From an uncultured Ruminococcus sp. (lineage in GTDB: Bacteria; Bacillota; Clostridia; Oscillospirales; Ruminococcaceae), in contig UQKC01000030.1 of NCBI GenBank assembly GCA_900541495.1, positions 1 to 30,481 of the forward strand: a stretch of DNA of 30,481 nt. The letters run 5' to 3'. The notes below the pieces were generated by a model. The model was given only the letters and a program-made list of their open reading frames with translations. It was not told where the DNA came from and did not search any database. Positions 14,620 through 22,640 of this stretch are shown here, in pieces (the first letter of the stretch is position 1; every line of letters begins with the position of its first letter). The position numbers and the translations under genes were made by a program.

Positions 14620-15897
14620 TTAAAGTCTGTATGGATCTATCCTTTTAATATCCGAGCCGACGCTTGCCAGCACGTTTTCGATGTCCTCATATCCTCGGTC
14701 AATGTGTTTAACACCCGAAATTTCGGTCTTGCCCTCAGCACAAAGCGCAGCCGCAACAAGTCCCGCACCGCCCCTTAGGTCGGGAGCGCAGATCTTTGCG
14801 CCGTAAAGCTTTTTCACGCCCTCAACAACGGCGACTTTACCCTCGGCACGGATATTCGCACCCATTCGCCGAAGCTCATCGGCGTGACGGTAGCGGTTCT
14901 CGAAAATATTCTCGACAAAGACCGTCGTACCCTGAGCAATGCAGGCGGCTGACATTATAAAAGCCTGACAGTCGGTCGGAAAACCGGGGTAAACCATTGT
15001 CCGTATTATATCGATCGAGTGAAGCGGTTCTTTTCCGCTGAAAAAGATCTCATCTTCAGTGCAGCTTATATGGCAGCCGAGCTGTTCGAGTACGGAAAGC
15101 ACCGCATCAAGGTGTTTCGGACAGCATTTTTTCAGTATTATCTCACCCTTTGCGCAAGCCGCGCAGGAAAGATAGGTCGCTGCGGCGATACGGTCGGGCA
15201 TAACGGTAAATTCGCAGGCGTGAAGTTCTTTTTTGCCGCAGATAACGATAGTGCTGCTGCCTGCGCCGATTATGTCCGCTCCGCAGAGGTTGAGGAAGTC
15301 GGCAAGACAGGCAATTTCGGGTTCGCGCGCCGCGTTGGTTATCTCCGTCCTGCCCTCGGCGAGGACAGCCGCGAGGATAATATTCTCCGTTGCGCCGACA
15401 GAGGGAAAAGGCAGCGAAAGCTTCGCTCCTTTGAGCTTTTTCTCACATCGGCAGACTATTTCACCGTGCTGTTCGGTGACGGTCACGCCCATTTTCCGCA
15501 GGGCGTTGATATGTATATCTATCGGACGCTGACCGAGGTCGCAGCCGCCGGGGAGTGTTATTTTACAGCCGCCCGTTCTTCCGACAAGTGCGCCGAGGAA
15601 AAATATCGACGAGCGCATTTCGCGCATAAGTCTGTCGGGGATATCGGCTGATGATAAATTGTCCGTGTTCACGCAGACCGTGTTCGGCGAAGCACCGTCA
15701 AAGCCTGCGCAGCACCCGAGCGATGTTAATATCCTCATAGCAGAGTAAACGTCCGAGAGCCGTGGACAGTTATGCAGAACGACTTCGCCTTTGCAGAGGA
15801 CTGCGGCGGCGAGTATCGGCAGAACTGCGTTTTTTGCGCCTTGAACGGCGATCTCACCGTTCAGTCTGTTTCCTCCGTTTATGATAAGCTTCTGCAT
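14620..15897 (-). CDS. murA: UDP-GlcNAc 1-carboxyvinyltransferase (MurA)
   Basis: The enzyme transfers enolpyruvate from PEP to UDP-GlcNAc, the first committed step of peptidoglycan synthesis, in the cytoplasm. The 425-residue length is normal. Lys22-Asn23 in GAKNAVLP bind substrate. The catalytic Cys is Cys119 in LPGGCDLGQRPIDIH, predicting fosfomycin sensitivity in vitro. The conserved Asp lies in YPGFPTDCQAF, and FENRYRHADELRRMGANI is also typical. Firmicutes often have two paralogues; which one this is cannot be told here. It sits between murG and divIB. Its GGGAG ribosome site lies beside a possible 7-bp hairpin (15910-15916 with 15934-15940). Confidence 0.97.
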   Translation of the reverse strand: MQKLIINGGNRLNGEIAVQGAKNAVLPILAAAVLCKGEVVLHNCPRLSDVYSAMRILTSLGCCAGFDGASPNTVCVNTDNLSSADIPDRLMREMRSSIFFLGALVGRTGGCKITLPGGCDLGQRPIDIHINALRKMGVTVTEQHGEIVCRCEKKLKGAKLSLPFPSVGATENIILAAVLAEGRTEITNAAREPEIACLADFLNLCGADIIGAGSSTIVICGKKELHACEFTVMPDRIAAATYLSCAACAKGEIILKKCCPKHLDAVLSVLEQLGCHISCTEDEIFFSGKEPLHSIDIIRTMVYPGFPTDCQAFIMSAACIAQGTTVFVENIFENRYRHADELRRMGANIRAEGKVAVVEGVKKLYGAKICAPDLRGGAGLVAAALCAEGKTEISGVKHIDRGYEDIENVLASVGSDIKRIDPYRL

Positions 15898-15959
15898 AAC
15901 ATTTCTCCCTTTCTGCTTTTTGATTTATATTATGCAGAAAAAGAAAAACTGTTAAAAAA

Positions 15960-17087
15960 TCACTTTTTTATAAGTTCATCAAGAGCCTTGAAAACTCTTT
16001 CGGGAGTATCGGAAACATAGAGTGAAGCTGCCCTCTGCGCAAAGCGGTTAAGGCGCTCCTTGTCACGGTAAAGATCGTTCACATTGTCGATAAGAGTCTG
16101 TCCCGTGAGGTTTTTCTCCTCGATAACGATAGCCGCACCGGCCTTGCCGAGAACCATTGCGTTATGATACTGGTGGTTGCCTGCAACGTTCGGCGAGGGA
16201 ATAAGTATCGACGCTCTGCCCATTGCTTCAAGCTCGGAGAGTGCATTCGCGCCCGAGCGGCTTATCACAAGGTCTGCGGCAGCCATGCAAACGGGCATAT
16301 TGTCGATGTATTCTTTCGGACGGATACGGGAGTTGTTCTCGTAGTCAACGCCCCTCGATTTAAGGTCGGGGAGGAAAGTTGTCTTGCCCATTCCGCCGTA
16401 GCTGTGAATGTGGGTTATCGGAACATTGTTCTTCGTTTCCCATTCCATAAGCTCGGCAACGGTTTCGTTTATCCTGCCTGCGCCAAGACTTCCACCCGTT
16501 GAAAGGACAACGATATCGCCCTCGGCAATGCCAAGTTCACGTCTTGCGGCTTCTCGTGTCATACCCGAAAAGCCTTTTCTTACGGGAAGTCCCGTAACGG
16601 TGTAGGGGATATCCTTTTCGAGATATTCCATAGCTTCGGGGACGGTGAGCATTACAAGGTCAACTTTCTTGGAGAGCATTTTCGTTGTCATTCCCGGGAA
16701 AGCGTTCTGCTCGTGGATAGCGGTCTTGATACCCATTTCAGCTGCTTTGAGAACGATAGGACCGCTGACATATCCGCCCGTTCCGATAACGAGGTCAGGC
16801 TTGAATTCGTTCAATATCTGCTTTGCGCGGTGTCCTGCCATAGTGAGGTATGCGACAGTTCTCACATTTCGTGCAATATTTTTTATCGTAAGCTTGCGCT
16901 GAAATCCGCTTACTTTCATCGAAGCATAATTGTAGCCTGCTTTCGGGACAAGTCGGGATTCCATTCCGTTCGGCGTTCCGACATAGAGAAATTCAGTGTC
17001 GGGGTAATGCTCGGATATTATCGAGGCGATAGCGAGCGCAGGGTTGATGTGTCCTGCCGTGCCGCCGCCTGCAAGGATAACTTTCAT
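15960..17087 (-). CDS. murG: Lipid II synthase MurG
   Basis: This GT28 glycosyltransferase moves GlcNAc from UDP-GlcNAc onto lipid I at the inner face of the membrane, making lipid II. The 375-residue protein shows the N-terminal glycine loop GGGTAGHINPALA (7-19), the second GGSLGA loop near 198-203, and the UDP-sugar site RSGANALSELEAMGRASILIPSP near 278-300. It follows ftsW by 24 bases, so the enzyme that makes lipid II is co-expressed with the SEDS polymerase that uses it. Confidence 0.97.
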   Translation of the reverse strand: MKVILAGGGTAGHINPALAIASIISEHYPDTEFLYVGTPNGMESRLVPKAGYNYASMKVSGFQRKLTIKNIARNVRTVAYLTMAGHRAKQILNEFKPDLVIGTGGYVSGPIVLKAAEMGIKTAIHEQNAFPGMTTKMLSKKVDLVMLTVPEAMEYLEKDIPYTVTGLPVRKGFSGMTREAARRELGIAEGDIVVLSTGGSLGAGRINETVAELMEWETKNNVPITHIHSYGGMGKTTFLPDLKSRGVDYENNSRIRPKEYIDNMPVCMAAADLVISRSGANALSELEAMGRASILIPSPNVAGNHQYHNAMVLGKAGAAIVIEEKNLTGQTLIDNVNDLYRDKERLNRFAQRAASLYVSDTPERVFKALDELIKK

Positions 17088-17111
17088 TTTATGACCATTC
17101 CTTTCGGATTT

Positions 17112-18344
17112 TTATTCGTCTGAAGAAGTATAGCGCGAAACGCTCAGAATAACGCCCATCTGCAAAAGCTGCATGACAAGGGCAGTTCCTCCGTAGCTGA
17201 AAAACGGGAGCGAAACGCCCGTGTTCGGTATAGTGTTCGTGACAACGGCGATGTTGAGGAGCGCCTGAATACCAATCTGAACGGTGAGTCCCGTTGCGAG
17301 CATCATTCCGAATTTATCATAAGCTCTCGATGCGATGAAAAATCCTCTTCCGATGAAAAGCAGGAAAAGAACTATTACAACGATAGCACCGAAGAAGCCA
17401 AGCTCTTCGCATACAACGGCGAAAACGAAGTCGTTCTTCGCTTCGGGGAGATAGAGGAACTTCTGGCGGGAATTTCCGAAGCCAAGTCCGAACATTCCGC
17501 CCGAGCCTATCGCGATTAGCGAGTTCTTCGTCTGCCACGTTTCCGCAGGGGCGTTTTCATTGAATGGGTCACGCCAGGATATCATTCTGTCCTCGAAGTA
17601 GGTGAATCCGAACTTCGCCGACAGCAGCAATACCAGCAGCACAAGTCCGACTACGCCGATTATTCCGAGTATCAAAAGGTGCTTGATGTTTGTTCCGCCG
17701 ACGAACATCATCACAATGCCGATAGCGCAGATGATGATAGTACCCGAAATATGCGGCTGTATCGCCATAAGTCCGATGACAAAGCCAAGGCATATCATAA
17801 ACGGGAGAATTCCGTATTTCGCATATTTCAGCTTGGAATAATTGATAGAGATAAGGTAAGCGAAAAGCACTATTACCGCGAATTTCATAATTTCGGACGG
17901 CTGAAAAGAGGGGAGAGGGCCTATCTTTACCCAGCGGTAGGAATGGTTATGCGGGTCGGTGAAAGGACCTATTCGGCATAAAAGCATAAGCACCGTAGCA
18001 ACGCCGAAAATGCCGAAAACTATCGACGGCTTGCGCAGGATATGATAGTCGATGTGCGCAACGATGAGCATACCGATGATGCCGACAGCAGCCATTGCGA
18101 TCTGTTTTTTTGCATAATATGTTCCCTCCAAGCCTTCCTGTATCGCCCAGGCATAGCTTGCGGAGAACATAATAAGGATACCGAGTGCAAGCAGCGTCAT
18201 AAGGATTATGAGAAAAGGGTAATCAATATTGCCCGATAACGGCTTTTCCGAATATCCGCGCGAAACGCCCTCGGAGGTCATCTCCTTGCGGCGGTCGGCT
18301 CTTTTGTGGTTTTTCTGAGGGATAGCTCCCGATGAAGCTGCCAT
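17112..18344 (-). CDS. ftsW: SEDS peptidoglycan polymerase FtsW/SpoVE
   Basis: This polytopic membrane glycosyltransferase polymerises lipid II at the septum together with a class B PBP. I chose ATG 18344 (410 residues) over an upstream TTG at 18377 because AAAGGA lies before it, though with longish spacing. About ten hydrophobic helices begin near residue 40 (YPFLIILMTLLALGILIMFSASYAWA). Family motifs include the LPSFQPSEIMKFAVI stretch and PNTGVSLPFFSYGGTALV near the C terminus. The N-terminal 40 residues are basic and cytoplasmic. It lies between mraY and murG, as spoVE/ftsW does in Firmicutes, though murD is missing from the usual place between mraY and ftsW. Confidence 0.95.
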   Translation of the reverse strand: MAASSGAIPQKNHKRADRRKEMTSEGVSRGYSEKPLSGNIDYPFLIILMTLLALGILIMFSASYAWAIQEGLEGTYYAKKQIAMAAVGIIGMLIVAHIDYHILRKPSIVFGIFGVATVLMLLCRIGPFTDPHNHSYRWVKIGPLPSFQPSEIMKFAVIVLFAYLISINYSKLKYAKYGILPFMICLGFVIGLMAIQPHISGTIIICAIGIVMMFVGGTNIKHLLILGIIGVVGLVLLVLLLSAKFGFTYFEDRMISWRDPFNENAPAETWQTKNSLIAIGSGGMFGLGFGNSRQKFLYLPEAKNDFVFAVVCEELGFFGAIVVIVLFLLFIGRGFFIASRAYDKFGMMLATGLTVQIGIQALLNIAVVTNTIPNTGVSLPFFSYGGTALVMQLLQMGVILSVSRYTSSDE

Positions 18345-18384
18345 TAAAACGACCAGTCCTTTCTTATTTTTCAGCAAAGAAGTA

Positions 18385-19392
18385 TTAGCAAAGTTTGTAG
18401 ATAAGGTTTGCGATAACGCCTGCGATAAGTCCGACTGCGGAGAAGCTTATAACTATCTGATATTCGTTCATGCCGCAAAGCTCAAAGTGATGATGTATAG
18501 GCGACATTTTGAAAAGGCGTTTTCCGTGTGTGAGCTTGAAGTAAGTTACCTGAATAACGACCGAGAGCGCCTCGCAGATATAAACAATCGCGATTATCGC
18601 AAGGAGAAGATGCTGTCTTGTCACAAGTCCTATCGCAACGACAGCGCCGCCGAGAAACATCGAACCCGTGTCGCCCATAAATACCTTTGCAGGGTGAAGA
18701 TTCCATACGAGGAAGCCAAGGCAGCCGCCTGCAACAGCTATGGAGTAAATGGAATATTCGTGGTTTCCCATAGCGGAGCAGAGCGTTGCGAACGATATCA
18801 TCGAAATTACAGTTACCGAGCCGCAAAGTCCGTCAATGCCGTCCGTGAGGTTTACAGCATTCGTGAGGAACACTATAACAAGGAGCATAAACGGATAGTA
18901 GAACCAGCCGATGTCAAGCTCTGCCCAGTAGAAATTGAGCGTTGTTTTCGTGTCGCCGAGGACATACAGAACGTAGAGGAAAGCCGCCGAGAAGATGAAC
19001 TGCATCACCATTTTCTGCTTCGGCTTAAGTCCGAGGTTCTGCTTTTTTACAGCCTTGATGTAATCGTCCGTGAAGCCGATCATCATATTCAGAAGAGCGA
19101 AGATGTATCCTGCGAGCAGACGGTAAAGTCCCGTGTTGTCGGGCAGTGTGACATCAGCCGTTCTGTAGCGGTACAAGGCATATCCGACCGCAATTGCAAT
19201 TGCCGAGCCGAATACGAACATAAATCCGCCCATTATCGGAGTGCCCTGCTTATCCTTGTGCCAGGACGGACCTTTATCATATATAGTCTGACCAAAATGG
19301 ATTTTTTTAAGCAGCGGGATGAGAAATTTGCCCATTACGGCTGAAACCGCAAAAGCGGTGAGTGCAACGATAAGATTTATCCAGAACGGCAT
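18385..19392 (-). CDS. mraY: Phospho-MurNAc-pentapeptide transferase MraY
   Basis: This integral membrane enzyme transfers phospho-MurNAc-pentapeptide from UDP to undecaprenyl phosphate, forming lipid I. The 335-residue protein has about ten membrane helices and all hallmark motifs: GTPIMGG near the N terminus, the Asp pair in GFTDDYIK (near 117), NLTDGIDGL near 183, FMGDTGSM near 235, and the HHHFE motif in SPIHHHFELCG near 297. The start lies behind AAAAGGAG. A MITE separates it from murEF, so its expression may depend on read-through of the element's hairpin. Confidence 0.98.
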   Translation of the reverse strand: MPFWINLIVALTAFAVSAVMGKFLIPLLKKIHFGQTIYDKGPSWHKDKQGTPIMGGFMFVFGSAIAIAVGYALYRYRTADVTLPDNTGLYRLLAGYIFALLNMMIGFTDDYIKAVKKQNLGLKPKQKMVMQFIFSAAFLYVLYVLGDTKTTLNFYWAELDIGWFYYPFMLLVIVFLTNAVNLTDGIDGLCGSVTVISMISFATLCSAMGNHEYSIYSIAVAGGCLGFLVWNLHPAKVFMGDTGSMFLGGAVVAIGLVTRQHLLLAIIAIVYICEALSVVIQVTYFKLTHGKRLFKMSPIHHHFELCGMNEYQIVISFSAVGLIAGVIANLIYKLC

Positions 19393-19442
19393 TGTGATGC
19401 TCTCCTTTTAATTTATTTTGGAAAAGCCAAGCGGCGGTTTCC

Positions 19443-19609
19443 TTAGAACCTGTCTTCATAAGCATATGCACACGTCTTTTCGGCAAATTTTGCTGCATAC
19501 TGCGTTAAAAATCCTTGCCGTGCGGCAGCACGCCTGCGGATTTTTGCCTTGTCTGCAACAAAATTATGCTCGAAAATCCGCATACATTTCTTATGAAGAC
19601 AGGTTCTTA
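19443..19609 (+). mobile_element. MITE with 17-bp inverted ends and TTA target duplication
   Basis: The 161-bp body at 19446-19606 starts GAACCTGTCTTCATAAG and ends with its exact reverse complement. It is flanked by TTA at 19443-19445 and 19607-19609. No gene lies inside. The middle can fold: AAAAATCC (19507-19514) pairs with GGATTTTT (19538-19545) around an inner CGTGC/GCACG stem, which resembles an intrinsic terminator on either strand. TNA duplications and GAR-CCTG ends suggest mobilization by an IS5-like (IS1031-group) transposase, from memory. The right-hand TTA is the complement of the murEF stop TAA, so the insertion preserved that stop. A second copy begins at 30433. Confidence 0.88.
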
Positions 19610-22486
19610 GCAATCCTTGTAAAATTCGTCGATTATCTCTTCAAGATGAACGCCTCGGCTCGCCTTGAAAAGCACAACATCGCCCGGACGGAGCTTGAAT
19701 TTAAGGAAGTTGAGTATCTTTGATTTTTCTGTTGACCAGCCTGCGTGATAGCCGAGCTCATCAGCGCGCTTTGCGATGTTTTCGGCTTCTTTTCCGTAGC
19801 AAACGAGCAGGTCAACGCCCTTTTTCGCAACATATTCGCCTATCTCGGCGTGATATTCTGCGGATTTTTCACCGAGTTCAAGCATATCACCGAGAACGGC
19901 AACGTGTCTGCCGCCCTCCGCAGGCTTGATGTCGCAGAGCATATCGATAGCGGCTTTCATCGATGTCGGTGAAGCGTTGTAGCAGTCGATGAGAACGGTC
20001 TGCTGACCGAGTTTCTGCACATTCTGACGAAGCTGGTCCGGCTGATAACCGCTGAGCATCTCCGCAGCCAAAACAGGGTTGCAGCCTACAACGGCGGCGG
20101 TCGTTACAGCCGCAAGAGCATTGTAAACATTGTGTCTGCCGAGCGAATATATCGTAACATCTGTGATGACCTCGCCATTGCGGCAAACATTGAAAGAAAT
20201 GCGGTCATTGTAGGTCTTTATGTCATCTGCGGTGTAGTCGCAGTTCTTGTTTTCGATGCCGTAGGTAACGACCTTTCTGTATTCGCCGTATTCTTCGCTT
20301 ACTTTCCAGAGAAGCTTATCATCACCGTTGAGAATGAGCGGAGCGTCCTTGTCTGCGCCCTTTAAAATTTCAAGCTTTGCCTGAAGTATGCCCTCCTGCG
20401 AGCCGAGCTTTTCAATATGCGCGAAGCCGATGTTCGTGATAAGGCAGACTGTCGGACGAACGCACTTTGAAAGGCGCTCTATCTCGCCGAAGCCTGACAT
20501 TCCCATTTCGATAACAGCCGCGGTGCAGCTTGAATTGAGCTTTAAAAGTGAGAACGGAACGCCGATTTCGTTGTTGTGGTTTGCAGGTGTTTTGTAAACG
20601 CTGTGTTCAGCGGAAAGAGCGAGCGCGATCATATCCTTGGTGGTCGTTTTTCCGACACTGCCCGTAAGTCCGACAACGATAGGGTGGAACTGACTGCGGA
20701 ATGATCTTGCGATGTCGAGCAGAGCCTTGCGAGTGTCCTTTACAACGATGCACGGAGTGTTGAGTATGGCACGTTCGGTTATCGCAAAAGCAGCGCCCTC
20801 CTTGACAGCTTTTTCGGCAAAGTCGTGTCCATCGAATTTTTCGCCCTTGATAGCGACGAAAACGCCGCCCTTTACGGCTTCTCTTGTATCGGAGAAGATA
20901 GCGTCGGCGTGAACGCTCATATTGTAATCGTGTATGCCCTGCGGCTTGCCGCCCGTACATTCGAGGATATCATTTACGGATATATATTCGTGAAGATCGG
21001 GGTTGAAGTGCGGCTTTTTATAGTTTTTCATTATCTCTTCAACGATCTCTTTTTCGTCAAAATGGATATGGACATCGTTGGCGAGTATCTGATAATCTTC
21101 GTGACCTTTTCCTGCGAGGACGATAACATCGCCCTTTTCTGCAATTGCGACAGCGCGTCTGATAGCGGCTTTTCGGTCGGTGATGCGGATATAAGGCTTC
21201 AGACCCGAAAGTCCCTCGCATATCTCGTCGATGATAGCATCGGGGTCTTCGCTTCGCGGATTATCCGAGGTCACGATGAGCAGGTCTGCATATTTTTCGG
21301 CAGCCTTTGCCATAAGCGGACGCTTGGTTCTGTCGCGGTCGCCGCCGCAGCCGAACAGACAGATAAGTCTGCCCTTTGTGTGCGTTTTCAGCGCAGGAAG
21401 CATATTTTCAAGTGCATCGGGGCTGTGTGCATAATCTCTTATGATAAGGAAACCGTTCTTGTCGGAAAGGATCTCGCATCTGCCGCTCACGCCCTTTGCC
21501 CTTTCGAGCGAAAGGAGAACATTGTTTATGCCGATGCCCGATTTTACGCAGGCAACGATAGCAGCCATTGCGTTTGAAACGTTGTAAAGTCCGATCATAT
21601 TGAGCGTAACGGGGAAGCTCTTTTTCTGGATATTTATCCAGAATTTCGTGAGAGTATCGGCTGTGCGTATCTTTTCGCAGGTGATATCTGCGCGTTCGTG
21701 CAGACCGTAGGAAATGCGTTCGCAGCCGCAGCCTTTTATCTCCTCGTAAAGTCTTTTTCCGTAGCTGTCGTCGATATTGATGATAGCAGCCTTGCAGTGT
21801 TCGGTGAAAAGCTTCTTCTTGGCTGCGTAGTAGTTTTCCATTGTTTCGTGATAATCGAGGTGATCCTGCGTGAGGTTCGTGAATATTGCGATATCGAAGA
21901 TAACAGGTCCTATTCTGTTCTGTTCAAGAGCGAACGAGGATACCTCCATTACAACGGTGTCGCAGCCGCGGTTCATCATCTCGTTGAAGATGCTGAAAAG
22001 CTCGAAAACACGCGGAGTTGTCGGTGTTGAGGAATCGGACTGATACGGCTTTCCGCAGATAAGAACGCCCGTTGTGCCGACAAAGCCGACCTTGCGCTTG
22101 TTCTGCGTGAGGATATCCTTGATGAGCGTTGCCATTGTGGTCTTGCCGTTAGTTCCCGTAACGCCGATGAATTTAAGGTGGCGTTCGGGGTGAGTGAACC
22201 AAGCTGCGCAGAGCAGACCGTAGAATTTTCTTGTATCGGAAACAATGATCTGCTTTTTCAGACCGAGATCATGGTCGACAATAACGCATACAGCGCCCTT
22301 TTCGAGCATTTCTTCGGCAGCGGAGTGTCCGTCAAAGCTCTTGCCCTTTACGCATACGAATATAAAGTCCGGTTCGACTTCCTTGGTGTTGTCGGTGATG
22401 CCGAGAACGTCCTCCGAGCCAACGGTAAATGATGCTTTTGACGGCATTGTATCGACAGTATCATTGATAAGTTCGCTGAGTTTCAT
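19607..22486 (-). CDS. murEF: Bifunctional MurE-MurF ligase fusion
   Basis: One 959-residue chain carries two Mur ligases. Residues 1 to about 485 are MurE, with P-loop GTNGKTT (111-117) and DNPRSEDP (408-415); the DNPR form is the signature for adding meso-diaminopimelate. Residues from about 500 are MurF, with P-loop GSVGKTT (609-615) and HNNEIGVP (637-644), adding D-Ala-D-Ala. Together they take UDP-MurNAc-dipeptide to the pentapeptide that MraY uses next. The linker is short (about 486-500), so this is a true in-frame fusion. ATG 22486 lies behind AAAGGCGG; an ATG 14 codons upstream lacks a site. MurE-MurF fusions are known in some lineages but are not the usual state. The stop codon abuts a MITE. 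Confidence 0.95.
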   Translation of the reverse strand: MKLSELINDTVDTMPSKASFTVGSEDVLGITDNTKEVEPDFIFVCVKGKSFDGHSAAEEMLEKGAVCVIVDHDLGLKKQIIVSDTRKFYGLLCAAWFTHPERHLKFIGVTGTNGKTTMATLIKDILTQNKRKVGFVGTTGVLICGKPYQSDSSTPTTPRVFELFSIFNEMMNRGCDTVVMEVSSFALEQNRIGPVIFDIAIFTNLTQDHLDYHETMENYYAAKKKLFTEHCKAAIINIDDSYGKRLYEEIKGCGCERISYGLHERADITCEKIRTADTLTKFWINIQKKSFPVTLNMIGLYNVSNAMAAIVACVKSGIGINNVLLSLERAKGVSGRCEILSDKNGFLIIRDYAHSPDALENMLPALKTHTKGRLICLFGCGGDRDRTKRPLMAKAAEKYADLLIVTSDNPRSEDPDAIIDEICEGLSGLKPYIRITDRKAAIRRAVAIAEKGDVIVLAGKGHEDYQILANDVHIHFDEKEIVEEIMKNYKKPHFNPDLHEYISVNDILECTGGKPQGIHDYNMSVHADAIFSDTREAVKGGVFVAIKGEKFDGHDFAEKAVKEGAAFAITERAILNTPCIVVKDTRKALLDIARSFRSQFHPIVVGLTGSVGKTTTKDMIALALSAEHSVYKTPANHNNEIGVPFSLLKLNSSCTAAVIEMGMSGFGEIERLSKCVRPTVCLITNIGFAHIEKLGSQEGILQAKLEILKGADKDAPLILNGDDKLLWKVSEEYGEYRKVVTYGIENKNCDYTADDIKTYNDRISFNVCRNGEVITDVTIYSLGRHNVYNALAAVTTAAVVGCNPVLAAEMLSGYQPDQLRQNVQKLGQQTVLIDCYNASPTSMKAAIDMLCDIKPAEGGRHVAVLGDMLELGEKSAEYHAEIGEYVAKKGVDLLVCYGKEAENIAKRADELGYHAGWSTEKSKILNFLKFKLRPGDVVLFKASRGVHLEEIIDEFYKDC

Positions 22487-22600
22487 AAAAAACCGCCTTT
22501 CAGTTTTGAGATAAGCCTTTTTCGGCATATCGTTTTATACTTATTTTTAAACTGAAAGTGTGCAAAAAATCAAGCAAAAACTTAAATGTATGGTTTTTGC
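22487..22600 (-). promoter_or_regulatory. Hairpin leader between the PBP gene and murEF
   Basis: GCAAAAAC (22574-22581) and GTTTTTGC (22593-22600) form an 8-bp stem, followed on the minus strand by TTGATTTTTTG, a terminator-like attenuator. Nearer the gene, 22549-22558 is the exact complement of 22497-22506, which overlaps the murEF ribosome site. A small hairpin (22510-22517 with 22524-22531) lies inside it. Attenuation and translational masking are inferred; a weak TTGATT box nearby could also be a promoter. Confidence 0.45.
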
Positions 22601-22640
22601 GCCGATTTTTTGTCTACACTTTGATTAAAAATCAGTATTG

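Noticed and set aside
19507..19545. CRISPR-like repeat or tRNA-like fold in the MITE
   Set aside because: There is a single hairpin, no spaced repeat series and no cloverleaf. No CRISPR array was seen anywhere in the window.
20825..21577. A 250-codon plus-strand frame inside murEF, and similar frames opposite mraY, murA and ftsZ
   Set aside because: These are codon-bias shadows of well-identified genes and lack ribosome sites.
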